NCBI RefSeq assembly: GCF_017357425.1
Contig: NZ_CP014571.1
Coordinates: 682,001 to 746,000, forward strand
DNA length: 64,000 bases
Direction of reading: 5' to 3'
Source: Arthrobacter sp. D5-1
GTDB taxonomy: Bacteria; Actinomycetota; Actinomycetes; Actinomycetales; Micrococcaceae
In this document: in pieces, positions 27,216 to 35,975 of the stretch
Numbering within the stretch: the stretch's first letter is position 1
Layout of the letters: each line of letters begins with the position of its first letter
Position numbers and translations under genes: made by a program
Notes under the pieces: generated by a model
The model's input: only the letters and a program-made list of their open reading frames with translations
What the model was told of the DNA's origin: nothing
The model's database searches: none

Positions 27216-28902
27216 CCTGCTGCTTCACAACGGGGCTGTCCGCACTTTTGATGGTGCCGGCTGGGCCCAAGCCGTCGGGATTACGGGCGGATACATCACC
27301 TACGTGGGAACGGACGATGATGCTCCGGCGGCCCGCCATCGGATCGACCTCAACGGACGCCTGCTGACTCCCGGCATCATTGACAGCCACAACCACTTGC
27401 TCCTCGGCTTCGACCCGGATGCCGTTAGCCTCGAAGGTGCTTCCTCCCTGGGCGAAGTCCGGAAGCGGATCGCCGAACACGCAGTGGAGCGGCCGGAGCT
27501 GGACTGGATCTGCGCCGAGAATGCCGTGTATTCGGTGGTGGAAGGGCGGCGGCCCAATGCTTCGGACCTACGTGGAGTGACGGACCGCCCGGTTTTCATC
27601 ACCACCTACGACCAGCACTCGGTGTGGCTCAACGACGCCGCGCTGAGAGTGCTGGGCATCACCCATGAATCATCCATCCCGTGGGGACGTCCGGAAGTCG
27701 ATGCCGATGGGAACCCGACCGGGTGGGTCACCGACTTCTACACGAGTGCCATGACCGCCTCAGGACTGCGCGGACTGCAACGCGATATCCCCATGTATTC
27801 TCCTGACCGTCGCTACCGGCGCATCACCTCAAGCCTGGCGATGGCTGCAGCGAGCGGCATCACCACAGTGGTGGAACCCCAGGTGCCCTTGGCGGAGCTC
27901 GATCTTATGTATCGTGCCCGGGCAGAGGGAAAAATGCACTCGCGCGTGATCACCGCTCTCTTCCACCCCGTGGGTTCCGACGCAGAGTTCCGCAAGGACC
28001 TGCGCGAGGCAGTGGACAGTGCGCCGGTGGACGACATGCTTCGGCTTGGTCCGGTCAAGCTCTACGCGGATGATGTGATCGAACCACACACTGCCGCCAT
28101 GCTTGCAGACTACGCCAACCGACCAGGGCACCGCGGCTCCCCGAGTATGCCACCCAACGAGTTCACGGCGATGCTGGGCGAGCTCCATAGGCTTGGCTTC
28201 CAAACCCACACCCACGCCACCGGCGACTGGGGAGTGCGCATGGCGTTGGATGCGATTGAAAGCGCCCAACGCAGCAACCGCACCACGGACCACCGTCACG
28301 GAATTGTGCATGTGGAGTGTTTGGACGACGCCGATCTGCCCCGCTTCGCCCGGTTGGGAGTTGTTCCTGCAATGCAGCCGCGGCACTGTTCCCCGGACTT
28401 GGTGGCCGGCACGTGGATGGACAACGTTGGTGAGGGGCGCTGGGACCGTGCGTGGCGGTTCAAGTCACTCGCAGACTCGGGCGCCCGGTTGGCTTTTTCC
28501 AGCGACTGGCAGGTGGGAGAGATGGACCCGCTGGTGGGTTTCTACACCGCACTCACCAGGGCGGGTCTCGACGGCGGCTCGGCCTGGACCCCCGATGAAT
28601 GCCTCGACCTCGACACCACCCTCCGTGCGTATACACAAGGCGGCGCGTGGGCGTGGCACGCCGAGAACGAACTGGGCGTTATCCGCGCAGGAGCCAGGGC
28701 CGACGTCGTGGTCTGGTCTGCCAACCTGTACACGCTGGAGGCCTCGGAACTGCTCGGCGAGCGGGCTGATCTGACAATCGTCGGTGGCGCCGTAGTCCAC
28801 GACGCCCGCCGGGAGTTCAGCGACGATCCGCCGGTGCCCGCGTCAGCGGCCGGTGTTGGGCACGGCGTCCCGGCCGAGTCGCACTCGACCTGCGCGCACT
28901 GA
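27208..28902 (+). CDS. Amidohydrolase family protein (YtcJ-like)
   Basis: A 564-residue metal-dependent hydrolase of the Amidohydro_3 branch. The metal-binding pair is in TPGIIDSHNHLLLG (about residues 53-66); the later His residues lie in THATGDWG and HGIVHVECL, and the metal Asp in AFSSDWQVGE (near residue 430). GACGAGGAG stands 6 bp before the ATG. It follows and overlaps the permease gene. It probably acts on an imported amide, carbamate or cyclic ureide; homologues are often annotated only as predicted amidohydrolases. Confidence 0.9.
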   Translation: MLDLLLHNGAVRTFDGAGWAQAVGITGGYITYVGTDDDAPAARHRIDLNGRLLTPGIIDSHNHLLLGFDPDAVSLEGASSLGEVRKRIAEHAVERPELDWICAENAVYSVVEGRRPNASDLRGVTDRPVFITTYDQHSVWLNDAALRVLGITHESSIPWGRPEVDADGNPTGWVTDFYTSAMTASGLRGLQRDIPMYSPDRRYRRITSSLAMAAASGITTVVEPQVPLAELDLMYRARAEGKMHSRVITALFHPVGSDAEFRKDLREAVDSAPVDDMLRLGPVKLYADDVIEPHTAAMLADYANRPGHRGSPSMPPNEFTAMLGELHRLGFQTHTHATGDWGVRMALDAIESAQRSNRTTDHRHGIVHVECLDDADLPRFARLGVVPAMQPRHCSPDLVAGTWMDNVGEGRWDRAWRFKSLADSGARLAFSSDWQVGEMDPLVGFYTALTRAGLDGGSAWTPDECLDLDTTLRAYTQGGAWAWHAENELGVIRAGARADVVVWSANLYTLEASELLGERADLTIVGGAVVHDARREFSDDPPVPASAAGVGHGVPAESHSTCAH

Positions 28903-28930
28903 AGGGGCGACGGCGGCGGGTCGCCTCGCC

Positions 28931-29668
28931 TCATCGGCGGTCCTTGGCAGTTGCTTCGTCAATAACGATGCTGAGGTCGACGGGTCGGCTCCACATCGGC
29001 CAGTGGCCAGTGGGGAGGTCGACAAGTTCGAGGTTACGGAGGGTGGCGACCTCTGCCATCATGGGGTCGCCTTCGCGCGCCATCTGCATCAGAACCTCGG
29101 AGGGATAGGAGCAGGCGATGATCGTCGAGGGGACGTCTCGTCGGGAGTCGTGCTGAAGATGCAGTGGAGCGCGCACGACGTTCGCGGGCATCGGCACCGC
29201 TCGCTGACGGAATAGTTCAAGGTCCCTCCTGCTGAGCCCGTCGAGGCTCGCGCCCAGCTGGTCAAAGGGTGGCAGCATTACTTCTTGTTGATCTGGTGGC
29301 CCGGACGCATCGACGACAAAGCCATTCGAGGCAGGGCCACTGTCGACGTAGATGATTCTGGTGACGGCGGTGGGGTTCTGGTCCAGGAGGACGGAGGCGG
29401 GGACTCCGGCGCCGCTGTGAACGACGAGCACCACGGGGGAACCGTCGTTGCCGGCAGTCCTCACAGCCAAGCGCAAAGCGTCGGCCTGGTCGGCCAGAGT
29501 CCTTGAAGCCCGCTCGGGATCCTCGGGGTCAAGGCCCGGCAGCGTCACTGCTGTGACGCGGTGTCCGCGGCTGCGCAGATCCGCCACGACGGCGTCCCAC
29601 GCCCATCCACCCAGCCAATGGCCAGGGACGAGAACGATTGACGTTTGAGTGGTTGTGATTGTTTCCAT
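28931..29668 (-). CDS. Alpha/beta hydrolase
   Basis: A 245-residue soluble hydrolase. VPGHWLGGWAWD (about residues 14-25) forms the oxyanion region, VVHSGAG near residue 84 is the nucleophile elbow and GHWPMWSRP near the end holds the catalytic His. This fits the small esterase/hydroxynitrile-lyase-like group. GGAG lies 2 bp before the ATG. It is divergent from a WYL-domain regulator with a shared operator. Its stop is 29 bp from the convergent amidohydrolase gene, with only a weak hairpin (28906-28925) between. Confidence 0.86.
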   Translation of the reverse strand: METITTTQTSIVLVPGHWLGGWAWDAVVADLRSRGHRVTAVTLPGLDPEDPERASRTLADQADALRLAVRTAGNDGSPVVLVVHSGAGVPASVLLDQNPTAVTRIIYVDSGPASNGFVVDASGPPDQQEVMLPPFDQLGASLDGLSRRDLELFRQRAVPMPANVVRAPLHLQHDSRRDVPSTIIACSYPSEVLMQMAREGDPMMAEVATLRNLELVDLPTGHWPMWSRPVDLSIVIDEATAKDRR

Positions 29669-29704
29669 GTCTCCATGCTCGCGCGCGCTCCGGACAACCC
29701 CATG

Positions 29705-29736
29705 TCACTATTTCAGTCACTATTTCTGCGATAGTG
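29705..29736. promoter_or_regulatory. Operator region of the WYL regulator
   Basis: TCACTATTTC occurs twice (29705-29714 and 29717-29726), and CACTAT-TTCTGCG-ATAGTG (29718-29736) is an inverted repeat. The region covers the GATAGT -10-like hexamer 6 bp before the regulator ATG and lies 37 bp from the divergent hydrolase start, so both genes could be controlled from it. Confidence 0.65.
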
Positions 29737-29741
29737 GCAAA

Positions 29742-30431
29742 ATGAACAGAACCGCGCGCCTTCATGCCCTTACTGAGTCACTGCGCCGGGCAGGCACTCG
29801 TGGGCGCACTGCGCAGCAGCTTGCCGATGAGTTTGAGGTGGCCCTTCGCACCGTCAAACGTGACTTGGCCGCGCTCCAGGCCGGCGGGTTGCCAGTCTGG
29901 GGGCGAACAGGTCCAGGCGGCGGTTACGGGCTGACGGAAATGTCGTCGCTGCCGTCGGTGAATCTCACCGCCGCGCAGGCGTTGGCCCTCAGCGCGGCAG
30001 TGTCCGCGAGCAATCAAGCACCGTTTTCCGATTCGGCCCGCGCCGCGATCCGGAAAGTGCTGGACGTGCTGGACCCAGTTGCCCGCCGTCGAGCCGCTGA
30101 ACTGTCCCAGCGAATCTGGGTCGACGTCGGCCCGGCGCCACACCGTCGGGTGATGTCAGTGCTTGAGCAAGCCACTATTGACCAAGTCACCGTAAAACTG
30201 ACCTACACCGATTCCAAGGGCGACACCACGCGGCGTGAGGTGGAGCCGATGATCTTCGCTCTCAACGGTAACCGGTGGATGCTTGTGGCATGGTGCAGAT
30301 TGCGTGACGGCATCCGTTGGTTTGATCTGACCCGGATCCAGCGCGCAACCGCCACCCGTCATCCATGTACGGGCCATCACGTCGACGAGATCGGCACCCC
30401 TCCCGAATTTGCGCGCCCCATCGATATCTAG
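29742..30431 (+). CDS. WYL-domain transcriptional regulator
   Basis: A 229-residue DeoR-like regulator. The N-terminal winged helix (TAQQLADEFEVALRTVKRDLAAL, about residues 23-45) is followed by the usual GGYGL wing end and a C-terminal WYL/ligand domain in which the motif reads WMLVAWCRLRDGIRWFDLTRI. The open frame runs upstream, but ATG 29742 fits both the family start and the 6-bp distance from GATAGT. Its last 4 bp overlap the convergent GntR gene. The likely target is the divergent hydrolase. Confidence 0.9.
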   Translation: MNRTARLHALTESLRRAGTRGRTAQQLADEFEVALRTVKRDLAALQAGGLPVWGRTGPGGGYGLTEMSSLPSVNLTAAQALALSAAVSASNQAPFSDSARAAIRKVLDVLDPVARRRAAELSQRIWVDVGPAPHRRVMSVLEQATIDQVTVKLTYTDSKGDTTRREVEPMIFALNGNRWMLVAWCRLRDGIRWFDLTRIQRATATRHPCTGHHVDEIGTPPEFARPIDI

Positions 30432-31129
30432 CCCTTCGGCTGCCCGGGCCGTAAACGTGCGGGGTCCGGACGTGCAGCGGGGTCCCCTCCCATGGCTTCG
30501 GCCAAGCGGTCCCGCGCGCGGCCGAGGTGTTCGTCCAGCAAGGCTGCTGCTGCGTCCGCCTGGCCGGATTCGATGAGCTCAAGTATTTTCCGGTGTTCGG
30601 CATGGATCAGCGAGGTATCCAGGAGATGCAGGGACTGGACGCGGACCATGCACATCCGCACTTCTCCCACGAGCGAGCGGTACATCCGGCTGAGCCGCTC
30701 GTTCCCCACGGCGTCAATCAGGCTGGTGTGGAAACGCATGTCAGGTTCCACCACGTCCAGGGGAGTGCCGCTTTGGAGCGCGGCGATGTCCCGGTTCGCC
30801 TGCACTGCTCCCTCCGGAACCGTCTTGCTGTGGGCGAGCCGCCGCAGCACTTCACTTTCGAGGTATGCCCGGGCGAGGTAGATGTCGCGCACGGAGTCTG
30901 GTCCGAGATCCACAACGCGAGCGGTCTTGTGCGTTCCGCGCTCCAGCAGGCCCTCGGGTACGAGTTTCTCAATGGAGGCCTTGGCGGTGGGCCGGGCTAC
31001 CTCGTAGGAGGTGGCGACGTCCGTTTCCGTGAGCGTATCGCCCGGGCCCAGGTCACCGGCAAAGATGCGGCTGCGGAGGTCCGCTGCGATGGCGTCGACG
31101 ATTGAAACTGCTGAAACTCGGCCCTGCAA
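30428..31129 (-). CDS. GntR-family regulator (FCD subfamily)
   Basis: A 233-residue regulator: winged helix at about residues 10-70 (LTETDVATSYEVARPTAKAS), then an all-helical FCD domain with the metal-binding Asp/His pattern (RFHTSLIDAVGN, HRKILELIE). I choose TTG at 31129 because AAGGAGG (complement of 31135-31141) lies 5 bp upstream; a TTG 54 bp further up has no ribosome site. Divergent from the FAD/Fe-S dehydrogenase gene, with a TTGT-TAG-ACAA operator between, so it most likely represses that gene in response to an organic acid. Confidence 0.88.
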   Translation of the reverse strand: MQGRVSAVSIVDAIAADLRSRIFAGDLGPGDTLTETDVATSYEVARPTAKASIEKLVPEGLLERGTHKTARVVDLGPDSVRDIYLARAYLESEVLRRLAHSKTVPEGAVQANRDIAALQSGTPLDVVEPDMRFHTSLIDAVGNERLSRMYRSLVGEVRMCMVRVQSLHLLDTSLIHAEHRKILELIESGQADAAAALLDEHLGRARDRLAEAMGGDPAARPDPARLRPGQPKG

Positions 31130-31214
31130 CGAGGCCTCCTTGAAGGGTTGAAGTGGATCTCCACGTCCTATCGTGCCAGACAAGTCAGCAAAGAATTCTT
31201 GACCGGCATGCGTA

Positions 31215-31227
31215 CTTGTTAGACAAT
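31215..31227. promoter_or_regulatory. Candidate FCD-type GntR operator
   Basis: CTTGT-TAG-ACAAT matches the TTGT-N3-ACAA layout known for FCD-type GntR operators. It lies 86 bp from the GntR start and 58 bp from the dehydrogenase start. Confidence 0.6.
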
Positions 31228-31284
31228 CGTATCGTGTTGATCTTCCGGCAGTCCACCCCCGTACTCGATTGGATGGTGCCCTAG

Positions 31285-34110
31285 TTGGCTTCCCTTGACC
31301 TTGCTGGTTTCCGCGCTGCGCTGCAGGATCCCGCCGCAGTACGCACCAGGGCCATCGATCGTCACGCCAATGCCCATGACGCCTCGCATTTCCTGTTGAT
31401 TCCGCAGGCTGTGGTGACAGCGGGAAGTGCTGCCGACGTCGGAGGTTTGTTGCGCGCCAGCGCCGCCCAGGGCGTGCCGCTGACTTTCCGCTCCGGCGGT
31501 ACCAGCTTGAGCGGACAGGCTGTCACCGACGGCGTGCTGGTGGATGTTCGCCGGAACTTCAGGGACATTGAGGTGCTCGACGACGGCGCCCGGGTTCGTG
31601 TCCAGCCCGGCGTTACCGTTCGGGCCCTGAATGCGAGGCTCGCTCGCTACGGCCGGAAGTTCGGGCCCGATCCGGCCAGCGAAGCGGCGTGCACCATAGG
31701 CGGGGTAGTAGCCAACAATTCCTCCGGCATGAACTGCGGCACCGTGGACAACACGTACCGCACTTTGGAGTCGCTGACCGTAGTGTTGCCTTCCGGGACG
31801 GTCGTGGACACCGGGGCGCCCGACGCCGGGGAAAAGCTCCGCACCGTTGAGCCGGATCTCTACCGTGGCCTGGCGCGGTTGGCTGAACGGGTCCGGAGCA
31901 ACCCCGACTCTGCCCAGAGGATCCGGCAGCAGTTTTCCATGAAGAACACCATGGGCTACGGCCTGAACTCCCTGCTCGACTTCCAGAACCCGGTGGAGAT
32001 CATGGCACACCTGATCATCGGCAGCGAAGGCACTCTGGGATTCGTGGCTGAGGCGGTGTTCCGGACCATTCCCCGGCTCCAGTATGCTGCAACGGGTCTG
32101 CTGGTTTTTCCTGATCTCGAGGCAGCCAATGCTGCGCTGCCCGCTCTCGTTGACACCGGGGCCGCCACCATCGAACTCATGGATGCGTTGTCGCTCAAGG
32201 TGGGCCAGACGCTCAAGGGGACTCCCGCCGTCGTGCATGACATTGCGGTCCGTGACAATGCCGCCCTCCTGGTGGAGTATTCCGCAGGTAGTGCCGACCA
32301 ACTGAAGGAGCTTCGGGCGGGCGGGTCGGGAATCCTGCAGAGCCTTGGGCTTTCCGCCCCCGCGCAGTTCACCGCCGATCCGCGGGAGCGCGCGCAACTG
32401 TGGCAACTGCGAAAAGGCCTGTACGCCTCCGTGGCCGGCGCGCGCCCCCAAGGCACCACGGCTCTGTTGGAAGACATTGTGGTGCCGGTGCCCGCGCTTG
32501 GTCGCACTTGCCGGGGCCTGATCGGGCTGTTTGACAAGTACGGGTACAGCAACAGCGTGATCTTCGGCCATGCCAAGGACGGCAACGTCCACTTCATGCT
32601 GACCGACGGCTTTGCCTCGACGTCCGAACTGGACCGATACAGCGCTTTCACCGAGGACATGGTGGACCTTGTCCTTGCCGAAGGAGGATCGTTGAAGGCC
32701 GAGCACGGCACGGGGCGTGTCATGGCCCCGTTCGTCCGCCGGCAATACGGCGAGGAGCTCTACGACGTCATGCGCACCATCAAGCGGCTCTTCGACCCCG
32801 CAGGCATGCTGAACCCGGGTGTGGTGATGGATGAGGACCCTGTGGCCCCCCTCCGGCACATCAAGACAGCCCCGCCAGTAGCGGAGGAAGTGGATCGCTG
32901 CGTTTCCTGCGGATATTGCGAACCGGTGTGTCCCAGTAAGGACATCACCCTCACGCCGCGCCAAAGAATCGTCACCCTGCGTGCCATTGAATCCGCGCGA
33001 CTGGCCGGAGACTTGGCGTTGGTGAAGGAGCTGGAGCGAGACTACGGGTACGAGTCGGTGGACACCTGCGCCGTGGACGGCATGTGCCAAACCGCCTGCC
33101 CGGTGGACATCAACACAGGATCACTGGTGAAGCGCCTGAGGAAGAACGACGCCGGAAAACTCGCCAACGGCGCGTGGAACGCCGCAGCCAAGCACTGGGA
33201 AGGTGTCACTCGCGGGGCGGCCCTTGCCCTGACCGTGGTGGACAAGCTCCCAGCGGCCGTCATCAAGCCACCCAATACAGCGGCGCGGGCTGTCCTGGGG
33301 GCAGATGCTGTACCCCTGTACTCCACGGAGCTTCCAGGCGGAGGTTCACCGCGGAAACGCCCTGCTCCTTCGGGGCATGTTGATGCCGTCTATTTCCCTG
33401 CCTGCGTCAACACCATGTTCGGTCCGGCAGGGGCATCACCTGAAGCCGGCGGACGCGGCGTGCAGTACAGCTTTGAACAACTGTCTGCCCGGGCAGGGCT
33501 AACGCTCCTGGTTCCACAAGGTATTGACGGCCTGTGCTGCGGGACGCCGTGGTCCTCCAAAGGGATGGCTGACGGCCAGGAAACCATGGAAGCGAAAACA
33601 GTCGCAGCGCTCCGGCACGCCACCCGTGACGGCGAGTTGCCCATCGTCTGCGACGCCTCTTCCTGCACGGAGGGCCTCCGCCATGCCGTGGAATCCGACG
33701 TCCCCGCCGAGGGCCAGCTTCCCCTGCACATCGTTGACGCCGTGGACTTCGCCGCAGAACGGATACTGCCCCTGCTGCCCGAGCACGGGAAACTTCAAAC
33801 ACTGGTGCTGCATCCCACCTGCTCGTCAACGCGGATGGGACTCAATGATGCGCTGGGCGTGGTTGCAGGTGCAGTGGCGGAACGCGTGGACATTCCCGAG
33901 AACTGGGGTTGTTGTGCGTTTGCCGGTGACAGGGGCATGTTGCATCCGGAACTGACGGCGTCGGCAACAGCGCGTCAGGCCGCGGACGTAGCGGACCTGA
34001 ACGCTGCTGCCCACGCCTCCTGCAACAGAACCTGTGAGCTCGGCATGACACGGGCCACGGGATCCCAGTACCGGCATGTACTTGAGTTGCTGGAAGAGGT
34101 CACCCGGTAA
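31285..34110 (+). CDS. Fused FAD-linked oxidase / Fe-S dehydrogenase (D-2-hydroxyacid dehydrogenase type)
   Basis: A 941-residue enzyme that should oxidise a D-2-hydroxy acid (D-lactate, glycolate, D-2-hydroxyglutarate or similar) and pass electrons to quinone or a flavoprotein. Domains in order: FAD_binding_4 (LTFRSGGTSLSGQ near residue 70, NNSSGMNCG near residue 147), FAD-oxidase C-terminal domain with HAKDGNVHF near residue 432, an Fe-S segment with CVSCGYCEPVCP near residue 541 and CAVDGMCQTACP near residue 595, then a CCG-type domain (CCGTPW near residue 752, CNRTC near residue 913). It is a natural fusion of GlcD- and GlcF-like parts. The start is TTG; GATGGT lies 7 bp upstream. Confidence 0.9.
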   Translation: MASLDLAGFRAALQDPAAVRTRAIDRHANAHDASHFLLIPQAVVTAGSAADVGGLLRASAAQGVPLTFRSGGTSLSGQAVTDGVLVDVRRNFRDIEVLDDGARVRVQPGVTVRALNARLARYGRKFGPDPASEAACTIGGVVANNSSGMNCGTVDNTYRTLESLTVVLPSGTVVDTGAPDAGEKLRTVEPDLYRGLARLAERVRSNPDSAQRIRQQFSMKNTMGYGLNSLLDFQNPVEIMAHLIIGSEGTLGFVAEAVFRTIPRLQYAATGLLVFPDLEAANAALPALVDTGAATIELMDALSLKVGQTLKGTPAVVHDIAVRDNAALLVEYSAGSADQLKELRAGGSGILQSLGLSAPAQFTADPRERAQLWQLRKGLYASVAGARPQGTTALLEDIVVPVPALGRTCRGLIGLFDKYGYSNSVIFGHAKDGNVHFMLTDGFASTSELDRYSAFTEDMVDLVLAEGGSLKAEHGTGRVMAPFVRRQYGEELYDVMRTIKRLFDPAGMLNPGVVMDEDPVAPLRHIKTAPPVAEEVDRCVSCGYCEPVCPSKDITLTPRQRIVTLRAIESARLAGDLALVKELERDYGYESVDTCAVDGMCQTACPVDINTGSLVKRLRKNDAGKLANGAWNAAAKHWEGVTRGAALALTVVDKLPAAVIKPPNTAARAVLGADAVPLYSTELPGGGSPRKRPAPSGHVDAVYFPACVNTMFGPAGASPEAGGRGVQYSFEQLSARAGLTLLVPQGIDGLCCGTPWSSKGMADGQETMEAKTVAALRHATRDGELPIVCDASSCTEGLRHAVESDVPAEGQLPLHIVDAVDFAAERILPLLPEHGKLQTLVLHPTCSSTRMGLNDALGVVAGAVAERVDIPENWGCCAFAGDRGMLHPELTASATARQAADVADLNAAAHASCNRTCELGMTRATGSQYRHVLELLEEVTR

Positions 34111-34149
34111 GCGTCCTGTACCAAGGGCCGCGGTCAGCTGGCGGGTGTT

Positions 34150-35898
34150 TTACTCGACGAGCTTCCCGGAGACGGAATCGTCCGCGGAGGCCTCGGCAAG
34201 GGCTCGGAAGGAATCCGGAGCCGGAGGCAGACTTTCGAATCTGACGCCCTCGTCCGTTGACCAGACAAAGTTCCCCTGGAGTGAGGGATCTGCCGTTGGG
34301 AAGTCCGCACGGTTGTGGGCGCCGCGGGTTTCGCGGCGTTCAAGGGCGCACTCGAGGGTGGCCCGTGCTGCCAGCAGGGAGCCCAGAAGGTCGTAGGCGT
34401 GGGCCAGATCATCGAACCCGGCGATGTCCGGGTGGGCGGTGACCAGCTGGGCGCGCTCCTCCAAGGCCGTCAGCTTCTCGAGTCCTTGTTCCAGTCCCTG
34501 TTCAGTGCGGACCACCCCGGCGTGTTCGGTCATGAGGTTGCGTAGTTCACGCTGTAGCCGCCGTGCGGATTCTGTCCCGCGTTCACTGAGCAGTGACTGC
34601 ATTTCCCCGCGGGCTGTTCCTACAGCGGCGGGATCCCGGACCAGATGGGTACGCGAATGGACGTAGTCGGCCACATGCTCGCCGGTGATACGTCCGTAAA
34701 CGAGCAGCTCAATCAGTGAATTGCCGCCGAGACGGTTGGCGCCGTGGAGCCCGGACGATGCCTCGCCGATTGCGTAGAGGCCGTTCACTCCTGTTCCGTG
34801 GTCCTCGGGGGCAACCCAGACCCCACCCATCGAGTAGTGGGCTGTGGGCGCAATTTCGATTTTGGTGGTGGTGATGTCCAGCATCTGAAGGTCGATCAGG
34901 GTGCGGTAGACCCGAGGCAGCTTTGCCATGATGGTTTCCCGTGGCAGGTGGGACACGTCCAGGTAGACGCCGCCCTTCCGGGTCCCGCGACCTTCGGCGA
35001 CTTCGGTGAAGGCGGCCAGCGCAACCCGGTCCCGGGTGGAAAGTTCCATGCGCTCGGGGTCGTAGCGTTCCATGAAGCGCTCACCGAGGGCGTTGGTGAG
35101 GATGCCTCCTTCTCCACGGGCCGCCTCGGAGACCAACGTGCCGGCCGCGTCGTCGGGCTCCAACAGACCGGAAGGGTGGAACTGGACCAGCTCGGCGTCG
35201 CGGATCCGGGCTCCGGCCAGGGCAGCCAGCCGGAAGGAGTCCCCGGTGTTTTCATCGCGCCGGGAAGAGGTGTGCCGCCAGATGCGGGTATGTCCGCCTG
35301 CGGCCAGGATGACGGCATCGGCGTGGATCTGCACAGGGGTCCCATCCACGACGTCGAATCCATAGGCTCCGAAGATAGTGCCGTCGGCGACGAGCAACCG
35401 GGTGATGTAGACGGTGTCGATGATGGGCACGTTCAACTCTGCCGCCCGGCGCATCAGCGTGCGCTGGATCTCCAACCCGGTGTAGTCCCCGGCGTAGGCC
35501 GTGCGGCGATACTTGTGCGCTCCGAAGAAGCGCTGGGAGATCCGTCCATCTTCCTCGCGGGCGAAGGGCATGCCCCACCGTTCAAGGTCCTCAATGCCGC
35601 GGGCAGCGTTGCGGGCAACTGTTTCGACAATGGACGGGTCGGCCAGGAAGTAGGACTCCCTCAGGGTGTCGGCGGCGTGCTGTTGCCAGCTGTCCTCCGG
35701 GTCCATCGTGCCCAAAGCAGCGTTGATGCCACCGGCGGCAAGGCTCGTGTGGGCGTCGTGCTTGCGCCGCTTTCCCACCGCCAGCACCTGCACGCCCCGC
35801 TGGGCGAGCTCAATCGAGGCGCGCAAGCCGGCGCCGCCGGTGCCGATCACCAGCACCGAGGTGGACAGGAGTCGTTCTGGATTGGAGTTGAGGTTCAT
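34150..35898 (-). CDS. Fumarate-reductase/L-aspartate-oxidase-type flavoprotein
   Basis: A 582-residue FAD protein of the SdhA/FrdA/NadB family. The Rossmann GTGGAGLRASIELA is near residue 20, HTSLAAGGINAAL (FAD contact) near residue 50, the active-site APTAHYSMGGV near residue 345 and ANRLGGNSLIE near residue 385; a C-terminal helical domain is present. No Fe-S or membrane subunit gene adjoins, and no nadA or nadC, so it is neither an ordinary SDH nor a typical NadB locus. Probable role: a dicarboxylate or tricarballylate-like oxidoreductase. TAGCGT lies 7 bp before the ATG. Divergent from LysR. Confidence 0.8.
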   Translation of the reverse strand: MNLNSNPERLLSTSVLVIGTGGAGLRASIELAQRGVQVLAVGKRRKHDAHTSLAAGGINAALGTMDPEDSWQQHAADTLRESYFLADPSIVETVARNAARGIEDLERWGMPFAREEDGRISQRFFGAHKYRRTAYAGDYTGLEIQRTLMRRAAELNVPIIDTVYITRLLVADGTIFGAYGFDVVDGTPVQIHADAVILAAGGHTRIWRHTSSRRDENTGDSFRLAALAGARIRDAELVQFHPSGLLEPDDAAGTLVSEAARGEGGILTNALGERFMERYDPERMELSTRDRVALAAFTEVAEGRGTRKGGVYLDVSHLPRETIMAKLPRVYRTLIDLQMLDITTTKIEIAPTAHYSMGGVWVAPEDHGTGVNGLYAIGEASSGLHGANRLGGNSLIELLVYGRITGEHVADYVHSRTHLVRDPAAVGTARGEMQSLLSERGTESARRLQRELRNLMTEHAGVVRTEQGLEQGLEKLTALEERAQLVTAHPDIAGFDDLAHAYDLLGSLLAARATLECALERRETRGAHNRADFPTADPSLQGNFVWSTDEGVRFESLPPAPDSFRALAEASADDSVSGKLVE

Positions 35899-35934
35899 GA
35901 TGTCAACGCTAGGAGGAATGGCTTCATGTCTCCA

Positions 35935-35958
35935 ATGAATTATTTGAGTGAAAATCAT
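35935..35958. promoter_or_regulatory. Candidate LysR binding site
   Basis: ATGAATTATT and AAAATCAT form an imperfect AT-rich inverted repeat around TGAGTG, in the 77-bp gap between the divergent flavoprotein and LysR genes. AT-rich interrupted palindromes in this position are the known LysR arrangement. Confidence 0.45.
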
Positions 35959-35975
35959 GCGTTTAGGCTATGACC

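Noticed and set aside
28906..28925. Terminator between amidohydrolase and hydrolase genes
   Set aside because: Only a 6-bp stem (GGCGAC/GTCGCC) with no T tail; too weak to call.
31219..33090. Long open frame of over 600 codons on the minus strand
   Set aside because: It lies opposite the FAD/Fe-S dehydrogenase, has no domain or start signal and is a GC-bias shadow of that gene.
34744..35973. Plus-strand open frame of about 400 codons
   Set aside because: Antisense to the FrdA/NadB-like flavoprotein gene; no recognisable fold.
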